Assembly: GCF_932526225.1 (NCBI RefSeq)
Contig: NC_064040.1
Location: 11,136,856 to 11,200,855 of the forward strand
Origin: Nematostella vectensis
Lineage: Eukaryota > Cnidaria > Anthozoa > Actiniaria > Edwardsiidae
Direction: 5' to 3'
Length of the DNA: 64,000 nt
The notes under the pieces are model-generated. The model was given only the letters and a program-made list of their open reading frames with translations, was not told the origin of the DNA and searched no databases. The position numbers and the translations under genes were made by a program. This document shows, in pieces, positions 40,601-52,803 of the stretch. Positions within the stretch are counted from its first letter, which is position 1; the number at the start of each line of letters is the position of its first letter.

Positions 40601-43600
40601 AAGCGGTTAAACTCTAGGTTTGAGTGATTTTATGCACGGTGTATTCACTGGAACTCTTGAGATTGGGTTTGTGTGTTTCTCGAGGCCAAACACAGTGTTG
40701 TCATTGAATATATAGGAGGATTTCCACGTCCTCTCATACGAAAACTTTCCTGCTTTGTTATTATAATTAAGACTCTACAAACATCTGCCTCTGTCGCGAT
40801 TTGCATTTTTACAAACATTTATTTTCTCAGTCAGCTCAAGTACTCGTTCCAAAACTAGTCTTTCAAAACAAAAAACGAAATAACTGTGTACTCCAAGCAA
40901 TGGGTTTTCTCCCAACTTTCGTGTATACTTTAAGGACGGTAATTTATCTTGTTTTCTTGAACAATACTGATTGTGTTTTGGATTCATCAATTTTAAAGCC
41001 CGGTTGTGAATTCAAAAGAATTTTTCTAGGCGCCAGCTTGCTAAAAAGTTAGTTTCCTCTAAAGCTATTTATTATTAAGGGGACTTCTTAAGTACGAATA
41101 GTGGCAAGAGATTGGTAGATATGCAGACTTCGGCCTTAATTGGCAACCGGCTGATTTGTAACACTCGCCACTTAGCTGTCAGCGTTGAGAAAATGATGAA
41201 TGGAGTTTTGTTAAAAGAAAGAAAAAATAGAAATTGACCTAATTTCACCGCATGCTCCAGATTCTAATAAATTGTGGGTGTATGAAATGCAATAGATTAA
41301 GGCATAATTTTGGGCTAATTTGCCCATTTCGACACTATTCCTTCAAAACAGTCAAACACAAAAGTCATTTGGATCATAAAATGGAAATTAGCTGATTTTA
41401 TTTTCTCATTTTGCTTTTCGTGGACGTTTAACGAGTTCTATTAAACACAGCGTGGTTTCCAAGTCTATTCAATTTTACGTCTCTCTTATATAACCATACC
41501 CACTGCGTTGTTCGCTAAGGAGAACGGAACTAGAGGATAATTCAACCTCTTCACAAAGCGCTTGTTGTCAAAATATAACGCTGTTAAAAACTCCTGCGCT
41601 TGCTATTTTATTTCTGAGTGGTTATAACTTGGCATTATTTTGGTCTTTTCTAGAACAAAACTGTTAATTAGAAAGTGTGTTTTGATAGGAAGTCCACCTA
41701 GGTCTACGCTGTGAAGAAAAAGCAGGCGGAGATATTATTTCTATAGGTTATTTTCGAATTGAGATTATTATAGGCATTTTTTGCTTTTTGATAAGAAAAG
41801 GATAATGTTGCAACTTACGTGTATATTAAAGAATTGATCTTTTTGTGAATGTTGTTTTGTGGAATGGTAAAACAAAACATCATATTTTGCATTTTATTAG
41901 CCGTTAAATGCTTGTAAATCTAATGTTTGCCGAGAATATAAAAAAATCCATTAAGACAAGTAACAAGACCTTCAGATCTCATCTAAAAAATGAACATGAA
42001 ATGTGCATAGGATTTTGAGTCCTCTTAAATATTTTGCGTTTGGAAAGTAGGTATTCTCTTGCTCGTAAATATACCAACAACGCCATCTCGACACGAATGA
42101 ATTAGCTCCTTTCGATTGTGTTATTACAATTCCACGTCTGACTATCCATTGATTGGAATTTTCAAGCTAACGCTTAGTTGCCTAGCTGCGAGAAACTTTG
42201 TCTGCGACAAAACAAAACAATTTTATATCTACAGTAACAACATACGTTTGATAATACCCTTTTTGATGACGACCTTATAAGGATAAACCCCCCTGGAGAG
42301 AAAAGCAATATCGGGCACGGAACTCTTATTATTTTCAAATATTCCCAATAAAACACACTCAATTCCATTTTCTTGGAAGGCCTTTACAAAGAAAATTAAC
42401 AATATAGGTTCATTTCCGAGGATATTGCTCATGGTATTATACTCAATAGCCTGCAAGTATTGGCTCTGCATAGCGCTTTTGAATTCATTGTGCTTTTTAC
42501 TCAGAGCTGCTTAAGTCGATCTTGATTACAAAATTGAATTTCCTATCACGCCCGCGTTTGTATCTTTGTAGGAGCACATGCGGATTATCAGATAAGGTTC
42601 GGCCCTTTTTGAGACTCTGCCCAAAGTAGCGCGCAGATGAGTTGCGCTTTTGGTCAAAGAAAGGTCAACGCCATATGCGCGCCATCACTTTGTGCTCAAA
42701 GGCGCTTCTCCTCGGAACAGACAACGGCATATTTCACACCACCTGTGGCGAGGTGTACCCTGGGGGTCGGGAGGGACCGTCGTATTTTTTTCGTAGGAGT
42801 GGAGAAACGGAATTCAATGTCACGTATAGATTGGGTTTCTTTGTAAAGCATGTGGTTTGGTTATGGAAAGGAAACATGGACATACTATGTGTCGTTTAAA
42901 AAACAGTAGGGCTATATTCTGCGTTTTAAAAGTATGAACAAGCTCTTTAACTAATGATATATTCTTTATAAATAAAGGTTTGTTTCAATGAGGAATGGTA
43001 GGGATGGAAGTGTGTAAAGGTTCTATGCCAGTCATAACTGGAATTGCTTCCCTGTTGGGACCATTTCCTTTAACATTTTTCTTCCTTAGTAGTTGGTGTC
43101 TCGAGTTACTTGAAAGTTATGGTTTTTATCTTTCTATGAGGGATGCTACATAGGATATACTCTGGTTGCTTGGTATTTTATTGGAGGTGATAAGATAGAG
43201 TTCGATATCTATAACAGGAGCGACTATATCCTAACAGCAAATGGTAATCGTAAATTCTTAAAACACTGTGAGGACAGTTTAAATGAAAGAAGACGCGAAA
43301 CAAAAACTTTAATCCAAAAATTGATTTCGCAAACATCTTTCCAAAACGCACATGCGGTCTCTTTAAAATTACAGGCCTGAGGGAGGTAGTGACAAACGTT
43401 CTATTATGTTCATGGTAGTAATTATAGAAGAGTTCTCGCACAAAAGTTTTTCCCCAAGAGTAGAAAAACATGTTTACTTCCGTCTTGGGACGCTAAGAAG
43501 CAGTTGTAAAAATCTCCCCCGCGTATGTGTGGCTTATCACCCAATTGTCAGTTCTGAATCGGTAGTCGTAGCGAATTTCAGCTGATGATAGTGTACCGAA

Positions 43601-46600
43601 GACTTCCTCTTTCCTCACGATACGATAAAAGTAATTTTTGACAGAGATGACCAACCTGTGTTGTAATAGATAACTATACTGCACATAAAAACTCACAGGT
43701 CTTTAATTGCAAATCTTAACTTTAAGTATTGTCCTTTTAAGAAGCCTGTTCTGCTATTAAAACATGAACTACTTAAATATGTCATACAATCAACAAAACT
43801 CGACCTCCAATGTGTGGTAATATTTGAATTAAATACAACTAAATGAAACTCAGCGAGCGGCGATGGTCAAGTGTCATATCAAGTTTTAGTGTAGAATTTT
43901 CGAGTGACTATGTGTTTGTATTGGTAATAATAAGCAAACGGCTCTCGAGACTCATTCGCTCCATGATAAGAAAGACAGGATTTAACTGGAGTGTTCGCTT
44001 CCGAATGATTTTAGCCTTGATTGACGCGGTCGGAAATGGACGCGCAAAGACGAAAAATGCGGTACTGCTAGTTAACTGCTGTACAAGAAGTCACTGCTGG
44101 TTATAACATCAAAGTATTGTTTTATTAACTTTAGTTACTATACGAAATCCTCGACAAACTTTCTGCATTTGTCCCAACGTTTTTTTTGAAACTTTGGTCA
44201 TTTCCACTTGAATAAGGTGAAGGTAATATTTTACCCTGAAGTTATGTTATTTCGGCCACTATCATACATACAAAACACCAAAATCCAGACTTTCTCTAGC
44301 AACTTGTTGACTTTATTCTTACTTCTTTTTATTACATTTCCATTGCTTTACTGTTCGTTGAAAAGTTTTATTTTTCAATCGCATTTTGAGCTTTACAGGC
44401 ATCGTTTAAAAGAAACCAAGTATAGACTATACCTAAATGGTAAGTTCCATTTAGTTCTACATTTTCAAATTTGATGGCTTTATCTAAGGAGCATTAAAGG
44501 GAATCTCAGCATTTAAAGGAAGGGTTTAATAAGATTAATTTCACAGGATAATAACCTCTAATCAAATATGCATTGCATTCTAACTGTCAAAACTAGGGGG
44601 GAGTATATATATATTTTTTTAATTTATAGGGAGACGTTTATACTATACGCGTTTTAACCTTCCAATAGAAACAACGGTAAAAATATTGATCTACGATTGA
44701 TACAATAAACCCAGACAAGATGTGAAAAATGAACTCTTAGCAGCCATCAACCACACCCATAGCCTACTTGTAATCAAACCCTTAAGCGAATTACCAAAAA
44801 GTCTGCAGCAAAACAATTTTCTTTCCATATTTTAGACGTAATTTGTTTCAAAACATATCAATCAGCCAGAGATTTTGTAAAATGCAATTTGTATAAATGT
44901 TTCGGAGTTAAGTAAATGTTAATGCAATTTACACTTTTCTAAGGCGTCAGATTTGGATAAATATGTTTACCATTAGGCCCTGCAATGGACATCTAATTAC
45001 CAGTCATAAAAATTTCTCGTTATTTTCGGTAAGTGCGAGGGTACACGCACTAACGGCTTTATAATAGGCCAACGGAAATCCTTTACTTTAGGAAAAAACT
45101 ACTGATGGACTCTTAGGTTCTATTAAGGTTTGAAGCTTTAAAGCCAGAAACCCCTCGAGCAGAAACGAGAATGTAAATTTAAATTTCCGTGAGGTTGTCG
45201 TGTCGTGAGGCATGGCACCCTTCTTGGATAATAATCCCTCGAGGTTCACTTGAATACCTCTGCGGAGGGGTCATGCTATGCTATGAATCGTTTTTGCTGT
45301 CCGAAAATAAAATTTATTCTTTGTTTCTGAGAGAACTATTGAGAAATAACTGATCGGAAATGCGACAAATTCCGAAATGCTTTTCTCTTTCGCTATTATC
45401 TAACAAATTCTTTACGTGTCGTTTGAAAGTTCTTCCCAATTTCTATTCAATCAAATATGCCCAAAGGGACAACAACACGATAGCGATCACCCGCACGCAT
45501 CAATCATTAATCCAAATTCAGTACAAAAAAGCACTGACGCTAAAACAATTACTTAAACCGCTTAGTAAGTATTTTAGGTCATTAATGCTCACACATGCCG
45601 GCACGCCTGTGCTGCAATTCAGACCAGACAATACGACTATCTGTCTCCAATGCCTTTATAATAGCGTCCAAGATCACCGCGTCCGAGTCAACCGTATGAG
45701 AAAAGAATAAACACCCATGAACTCTTCTTTGCTTTCAGCCCCAATAATTGTAATAGTTGCATTTTAGGGGGAGAATGTCCTTTAGTTTTTAAACTTTATA
45801 CCCTGCGAAAGCATTATTCTACTGTTTTTCGACAGTTGACTACAAAAATTCCCATGCATGGCCTTGTATGTAAACAAAACTCGCTCGCACATTAAGAAAA
45901 CGTGTTACACGGTATAATATTTTTTCCAATGCAACAAATGTTTGTTGAGTTTTATTGTGAGGTTTGTTGTACGTATGGTGGTTCTGTCGTTGCCTCCCTC
46001 ACCCATCTTTTCGAACATTCCGTTGATTCCCACACATAACCCTGCGAGCTTGTTTTCACCAATGGACATGAAACACAATGGCACAAGTTGATTCACACAA
46101 TAGGTTAAATATATAGGCATAGAATCCAACGTTGAGCCTTTGTTTGCGTAGTCAATACGTATGAACAGGACACGTGGGACTGGTCTAGCCTACACACGCT
46201 TCGCTGTGTTTAACCTTCCATTCCATGGCTCGCGCTCTATTGTTTTTGTTTTTTCTTTGAGTTGTATACAAACCAAGCGTTTATATGTTCAGTACGATGT
46301 TTCGATCCTACACGCGAGACTTTGCCACCTTTTCAGGTCCAAAAACAACCATTTTTCTGACTCCTAGGATATTTGAGTATTTACTAAGAATGATCTAATC
46401 ACAAACAGGAACTAGTTTTGGAGATGTCTGGCTTCCTTCTAGACATGTTCTCTTTAGGTATTAGCTGGGCGGAGATATTTGAGTGAAACTGTGTTTAATG
46501 AGGCAGGAAAGTTTACGCAAAAATTTTAACTAAGCAAAACAAAATAACGCTGTTATATCGTTTGCTTGAATTGACCTTAAAGTTATGGTTTCTTACTTTT

Positions 46601-48151
46601 TAATTTCAAATAATATTTTTCCGTCCTTTTCTATCAAGGAAAAGGCGATTAAAGATTTTGCTCGTTTGCTAATTGACCCTAAAACTATGAGGTTTGTAAC
46701 GGTCAAATGACTTTTGTCCGCCTTTTTTGATCGAGGGAAAACTTATTATGAAATTGAGTTTTCCCGGAAATTATGGTCTATTTTGAAATTAGTTGATTTT
46801 TTAGACAGTCACTCTTGGCTTTGTATCTTATAGTAAAATGTGTTGATCTTTTCCAGAAACAGCGCTTGACAGAAACCTGCACATTAAAGGACTATTTCAT
46901 TTGTCGGATTTCTTGCCATTTTTATCTGTCTCACTGTTTGATATATGAAGAGATTCTATTTAATAAACTGTTGGCTTGGCTTGGCTTTCACAAAACAATA
47001 CAAATCGTAGTTACTAAGAGTGGCGTGAAGTCGTTGAAGAAACTCCTATTGTCCCAAGTGTCGAAGAACGTTAACAAAATACCACCGCGAGATTTGCAAA
47101 TCATCTCGCGTGGACAAACGCATTAATCAAATAACACAGCCAATCATCAATTGCGCTGACTTTTGAATGGGTTCTCTGTCAATCAGAGATTACGCCAGCA
47201 GCACCTTTTATTGTCAGTTTTGGCGGCAAACCGCGTGTATACGTCGGACACGTTTTACACATGTGAGAGGGAGTTGGGTCTTTGGCGGGCTTTACCGTTG
47301 CTAGTACCCAACGACCATTTACCGAACAAACGACGCCAAAGTTGTAAAGCACATGTGGTGGTAGCAAACTTGAAATGTTTTCTAGTAGAGTTTACAAAAT
47401 AACGAAGCTGGAATTTTACTAGGAAAAGTATTGAAGCTATGTTGAGCTGTTATTTTTTCCATCAAACCCGAACTATATCTAGCCATGAAGGAAGGACAAA
47501 CCAAAAGTATTCAAAGTTTACAGTGTTTGTTAACAATAAGAGCAAAGTCAATAGTACAGAAAACAGTTTTAACTACTGGGAATTAAAAAACATTTGACGC
47601 TATCTATTAATATTTTCTTTTTATTACGAACAAGCCAAGGTTAAAAGCTAGCAACCAAAGGACAAGTAATTAGCTAATTATAACACAAGAGGACGAAAAT
47701 AGGTATAGAAGTTCAAAAGATGATAAAGATACTACACAAAAAAACGTGTCACCTTGTTAAAAATATCATAAGTGCTATTCTAAGCTACAACAAGTTAAAA
47801 ATTTCAAGTAATTAGAAGGTACCGGTAGGACCTAATTATTATAGTTGTGTTGTTTTTTTTTTTCAAATAATTTTCCTACATGTAAAGGAATTAGACTACC
47901 ATTCAATTGAGCACTCAAGCAAACATGGAAACCGGTGCCTATTAATTCCACCGTCCATTCCACCTGTCGGGGTTCGTGGGAAAATTGTCCAGTACTATAG
48001 TAATTCAGCAGCCTTGCATCTGTCTAAAGAAGCGTGGTTTTAATGGCGACATGACTCTCAAAGCAAACATAACAGCACCGCACACACTACCCGCCTGGCT
48101 CTGTCTTTAACAAGCTAGAGCTTGGAAAAGTATTCAGATGATTGCTTCTCG
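37669..48151. other. Gene-poor stretch 5' of INSM
   Basis: No exon of a recognised family. A GC-rich patch with GCGCGCGCG lies near 40190-40250. Small ORFs, including 116 codons at 45360, 103 at 46815 and 85 at 42642, show no domain. The position upstream of INSM makes regulatory content likely but unproven. Confidence 0.4.
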
Positions 48152-48425
48152 TAGCTGGTTAAGAGAATTCAGAGATTAGCGCTTTCGTTAAACTACTAAG
48201 TCTACCTTAAACAGTTAAAACCGTATAGCTGTTTGAGTATTCCGTTGATTGCTTTTCCTAACTGTCTAGAGCTACCTTAAAACTCTCTTAGCTGGTTAAG
48301 AGAATTCAGAGATTAGCGCTTTCGTTAAACTACTATCTAGGTCTACCTTAAACAGTTAAAACCGTATAGCTGTTTGAGTATTCCGTTGATTGCTTTTCCT
48401 AACTGTCTAGAGCTACCTTAACAGT
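48152..48425. repeat. Two-copy tandem duplication, 137-bp unit
   Basis: TAGCTGGTTAAGAGAATTCA starts at 48152 and again at 48289, followed in both by GATTAGCGCTTTCGTTAAAC and GTATAGCTGTTTGAGTATTC. A third, short piece (ACAGTTAAAACCGTATGGCT) lies just after, around 48420-48445. Confidence 0.9.
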
Positions 48426-48445
48426 TAAAACCGTATGGCTTTCGC

Positions 48446-49061
48446 AAACTATCTTGAGCTTAGTTTTAAAGTCTAATTTTTTAAATTTTAAGACCTGTTA
48501 AACGTTCTTATACTATTTAATAATAGTTTATTATTAGTTCAAATCACATGTGAAATCATCTGACATGCGCGTGTAAACATCAGTAGGTAACACAGTCCTT
48601 TCTTTTAGGGTTGGGCGGTTATCGTAAAACCCTTTTTTATCATTTATCCCTTCTTTATCCCTTTTTAAATCATTTAAAGTATAGGTTTATCTTACGTTGA
48701 CTTTAAGTTTTGTACCTAAAAGCTACAAACGCAATGAACATTGGGTATTTTCAGAAGTTTTCAAAAGGATGAGTTGTGAAAGGTGCATTTTGATGCAGAC
48801 ACAACGAAACTTAACAGACTTATAAATTATGTTATTATAGTATTAAGATGACAACCAAAAGCAAATAATATTTAATAAGTCAATCACACAGCAAAAAAAT
48901 CGTTTCTAAAGGAATTTATAATACACGCTTTGAAAAAGTTGTCAAACTTATTTTAATTGAGATGTACACGTGTGAACTAAAAAATATATGTTCAGCGCTT
49001 TGAAGGTCCAATATACAGTTGTGTATGTCCACTACATTCATTTTTATAAGAACCTTTTCTA
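48446..49061. other. Intergenic, nothing recognised
   Basis: AT-rich sequence without coding signal or clear repeat. Confidence 0.4.
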
Positions 49062-49225
49062 TAAGAACGTCCAGCCTGAACATTCGTCAAATTTTAAGAA
49101 CATGCTAAGAGCATGCCGGGGCTCAGAAGAAGAATAATTTTTCTTTTTTAGTCCTGATGCGTTCTTAAATGCAGAATCAAATTGTGCTCACAGTAGCAAC
49201 CTTATTATTCTATTGATCATTAGTG
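49062..49225 (-). repeat. Dispersed repeat, inverted partner of 28261-28435
   Basis: Reverse complement of the ordered blocks described at 28261. A second short fragment of the same end (TAAGAACGGCCCAGCCT) follows in the same orientation at about 49312, next to a hairpin. Confidence 0.8.
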
Positions 49226-49329
49226 TAATTCTCTTCCTAATAATTGGCTATTTTATATTTATATACATTAAAATTTAAGATCATATTCAGCCTTGAAATG
49301 CCCCAAAAGTAAGAACGGCCCAGCCTCAA

Positions 49330-49372
49330 CTGATACACTCTGTTCTTATAAAAAAAAAAACAGAGTGTATCG
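49330..49372. repeat. Hairpin within repeat fragment
   Basis: GATACACTCTGTT and AACAGAGTGTATC form a 13-bp stem around a short AT-rich loop. It sits beside a fragment of the 28261/49062 repeat, so it may be a terminal structure of that element. Confidence 0.7.
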
Positions 49373-49589
49373 AAAGAGCTGAAATTAGGTGACCTCTTGA
49401 ATTCTATCCATCCAGACGCACTTTTGATATTGTTTTCGTTCGAGAGGCAATTATGGGTAGTAATGTCAAAATAACCATATAAAAATAACATTTTATACTC
49501 CATTTACCAAGTTTACATGTTTCCCTAAATTGGAGAAATTGGTGCTTTCCTATATATAGTATTTTTCAAGGATGATAAAATGGCCGGCA

Positions 49590-49660
49590 GACAAAATCTC
49601 TTTAAAGAACTCAGTCACCCCTTTGTTGTTGTTTACATTTTAATTATTTACACTTCCACG
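49590..49660 (-). repeat. Partial copy of the YY1/CCAAT repeat family
   Basis: The minus-strand block GTAAACAACAACAAAGGGGT followed by GACTGAGTTC matches the distal end of the copies at 54173 and 26761. The proximal part is absent or too diverged to see. Confidence 0.45.
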
Positions 49661-50427
49661 GAAACCTCAACTACGTCATCTACAAATTACAGTGGGATAC
49701 TTGGTTGTTAACAGTTCCATAATCCACTTGTGTGTGGGTGTTTTAGATTACAAAAGATACATACAGTCAACGTCAGTAAACGTTGTCCACGATTTTTTTT
49801 TTAAAGTTAGCAAACTTATTGAATAGTCAATGTCATTGCACAACATTCAGCTCGTAGAGGATGGTTGAGCACATGCGTTGATTGGAGACAAATTTGTAAT
49901 TTATGGTACACACTTAAAAATATTATGATTCCATATCTGCTTATGGTAGTATAATAGGAACCCGACTTTTGTGAAATTGTAAAAACAACATTAATAGGAT
50001 CGACTTTATATACTTTGAAACATTTTGTGTAATAATTTAAAATATGGCCATCAAAGCATATTTTTCTATTCGCCTTTTTTGTAACAGAAAAGGTTTTGCT
50101 AAGATAAAAAATGTATTAGATAACAAGTGAAGGTATGTGATTGAAATATGATTTTAAACCATTTAATAATGTCTACGATTCAAGTCCTCTGGCTGGTTAT
50201 TAAAAAGAGGGAATGAAATGGCTGATGAATACATTTCAGCAGGGTCAAGGTAAAGGGGAGTTTAAGACAAAAGCTCTTTATCAAAGAAACATCATGAAAT
50301 AACTTTAAAATCACAAAAAAATATGTTTACTAAAACACACGTCAAATAAATAGACCTTTCCCTGCCTTAGAACAAAAGAGAAATAAAATGAAAAATAAAA
50401 TAAAAATTAGGTAGCGTTGTAATATTT

Positions 50428-50538
50428 AACAATTTTACCATTTCCATTGGGGTGGATAGTGGCGAAATATCTACCGAGAGCCGAAGGCTTTTTTAAGCCA
50501 CTATCCGCCAAAAAGGAAATGGTATAATTGTTTTAGTA
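50428..50538. mobile_element. Fold-back element
   Basis: ACAATTTTACCATTTCC...TGGATAGTGGC is mirrored by GCCACTATCC...GGAAATGGTATAATTGT, giving arms of about 36 nt around a short centre. It overlaps the left end of the next element. Confidence 0.6.
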
Positions 50539-50731
50539 TATAAAACGAGCTTTAGAGCAATTTTCTTTTCGTAAACACTTGTAAATCGGCTGTTACACCC
50601 GCCATTTTGCTTGATTTCGGGGCGCAGAAAAAAAAAATCCACCTCCTAGGTGTATGTTGCATTTTATCCCGAGTTTTTCAACCAATCAAATCGCTTGTTC
50701 TTGCGAGTTTCCCGAGTTTTATATACTAAAG
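50532..50731. mobile_element. MITE-like element, about 200 bp
   Basis: TTTAGTATATAAAACGAG at the left end is mirrored by CCGAGTTTTATATACTAAA at the right end. Internal sequence is AT-rich, with a CGCCATTTT word and two CCCGAGTTT words. No coding capacity. Confidence 0.55.
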
Positions 50732-52353
50732 TCTGATATCAAACATTTTTAGACAAAATGGGACATTTAACAGAATATTCAAGGGAAACTTGAAATTGTT
50801 ACTGAGCGTTATCCAGTGTTTACATTACAAATTACATTTCATTTTGATATTCTATCGTAAGATAAAAGATTTAGAAGAAGTAAAATTACTAGCTTTCACA
50901 TTTCCACTTTCCCTGTGCTAATAAAAAAAAACATGGCATTGTTGTTTATAAAAAAAAGTTAAAGCGAATAGTAACTAAGCCGAGGTGCATCTGCTAACAG
51001 GTTCGTGTAGTTACAAGTTTTGTCCAGAAGACTAACAATTTACTAAGTAACGAATCAAGATGATGTCAGGAATATACGAAGCTTTCTTTTTCACGCCATT
51101 GCTTAAATTACCAGAAATAATGGCCTCAGCATTTCAATTCAGCCTGGTAATAAATCTCTTTAAGTTATCGTGGGAAACTTCGCAGAGTTTTTGTAATAGT
51201 TCGAGGTATTGTCTCGATGAATGGGTAAAGAGCCCTTAAAACAATGGCATTTTTCCAGTGACTATACGGGTTCACAGGTGCCCCTATTGAGTAGCGCGCT
51301 AATTACACATCAGTATAAATAAAACAATTTGTGGTTAAAGCTGAATGTCAAGTGCACCGTGGGAACGCAAGTCCCATTAGCACGACTCTTTTCTCTACCA
51401 CAATTCCCATGGATAACATAAGGAAACAAAGGAAAGGGCACTTCCGAAGAATTCTTTCGAAAACAGGGCTTTATTTTTTCAGCGTTTTGAATACAACATG
51501 AGTGACTCAATTGGAAGGGTAGAGCTACAATAAGACAGAAATTATCGTAAAAATTTAAGACAATTTGAGTTCATAATTTTTAAACTTTTCTGTATTGGAA
51601 CCATCAAAATGGATTCGACGTGAAAAAAGTATAAGCATTCAAAGTGACAAAACAACAGTATTTGATTTCAGAGCAAAAGGCTCGCAAGAAATACATATAT
51701 TTTTATACTAGTGTATTTTACAAGTAATTTACTTCCAGAAATTGTCAAATCAAATTTTACGATGTTTTACGAAAATTGAGAAAATAGGAAAATATAATAT
51801 TAAAAACACATGGGTAAAACCTGCCCCAAAATGGAAAATTGTTGTAATTAAAAATCAGCATTCTGTTTTTTAATATGCCTACTCAATCCCAGTCTCTTCC
51901 TACAAAAATAAATTATCAGCACACAGCCTTCCCATAAACACCTTAGAAGAATATTTTTTCGGATAAAATCTCAATTTAAACTATGATTGACGCCATCATA
52001 GCGGATTAGCTTTTGCTCTGCTTTATTTTTTGATAACAACTTAAAGTGTGGCCGAATAGGCCTACTTGCACTACCAGATCACGTGACTTCTTGGGTGACA
52101 AATGATAGAGCTACTTATTCAGCGCTAACAGATCAGCCGAGAAGCTTTTTTGTCAGAAAGGGCTTTATATTTTCATTGAAAGATATTTTTTGTCGATCAA
52201 TTTCTTTTTGATTTTGGCTTTAATTTGCCACTCGAAAAGTTAAGCGACTTCTCAGTCTTGTAATGGGACCCTTCTAGTGCCGCAATGAGGCGCAAGTGAG
52301 ATGTATGTGTCCAGTGCAATTGAGATGTATACATAAGTATATCACTGTGGAAT
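50732..52353. other. Intergenic, 3' side of gephyrin
   Basis: AT-rich; no exon recognised. Confidence 0.4.
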
Positions 52354-52600
52354 GTGTAGTTTCAGAAAATATCCATACCCTCCCCCCCCCCCATTGAGAG
52401 GATTGGAAATTCCAGTGGGGTGGGGGTTTCAAACGCCCAGGAATTTCCAGAGGGGAGGGGGGGGGGGGTTAAAATGCCCTTTTTCCTTAACAGTTACTGT
52501 ATTTATTTCCAGGGGGTTGGAAATTCCAGAGGGGTGGGAAGTCATACCTTCGGCCCCCTCAATAGGGGGAGGGGGGTATGGACATTTTCTGGAACTACAC
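52354..52600. mobile_element. MITE-like element with poly-C/poly-G ends
   Basis: Ends are GTGTAGTTTCAGAAAATATC (left) and, on the other strand, GTGTAGTTCCAGAAAATGTC (right). Both run into CCATACCC and a C-run, so the inverted repeats exceed 30 bp. Inside, GGAAATTCCAG followed by a G-run recurs. AAT flanks both sides and may be a 3-bp target duplication. The 91-codon ORF across it is a by-product. Confidence 0.7.
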
Positions 52601-52803
52601 AATTCAACGGCGCTGTTCTATTGTTAAAGCATTACATAGTCTTTGGGTAATAAAAAAACAGTACCAAGTCGGCCCTAGAGTCTTCCATCGTCGTCCTCGT
52701 ATTACTGTACTACTGTGTATTGCTAATCTACCCAGAATACCTTGCGGATTGTGATTGAAGAGGGACTGGTGCCGAGAGCTATGTATATCTTCCTGTTTCT
52801 CTG

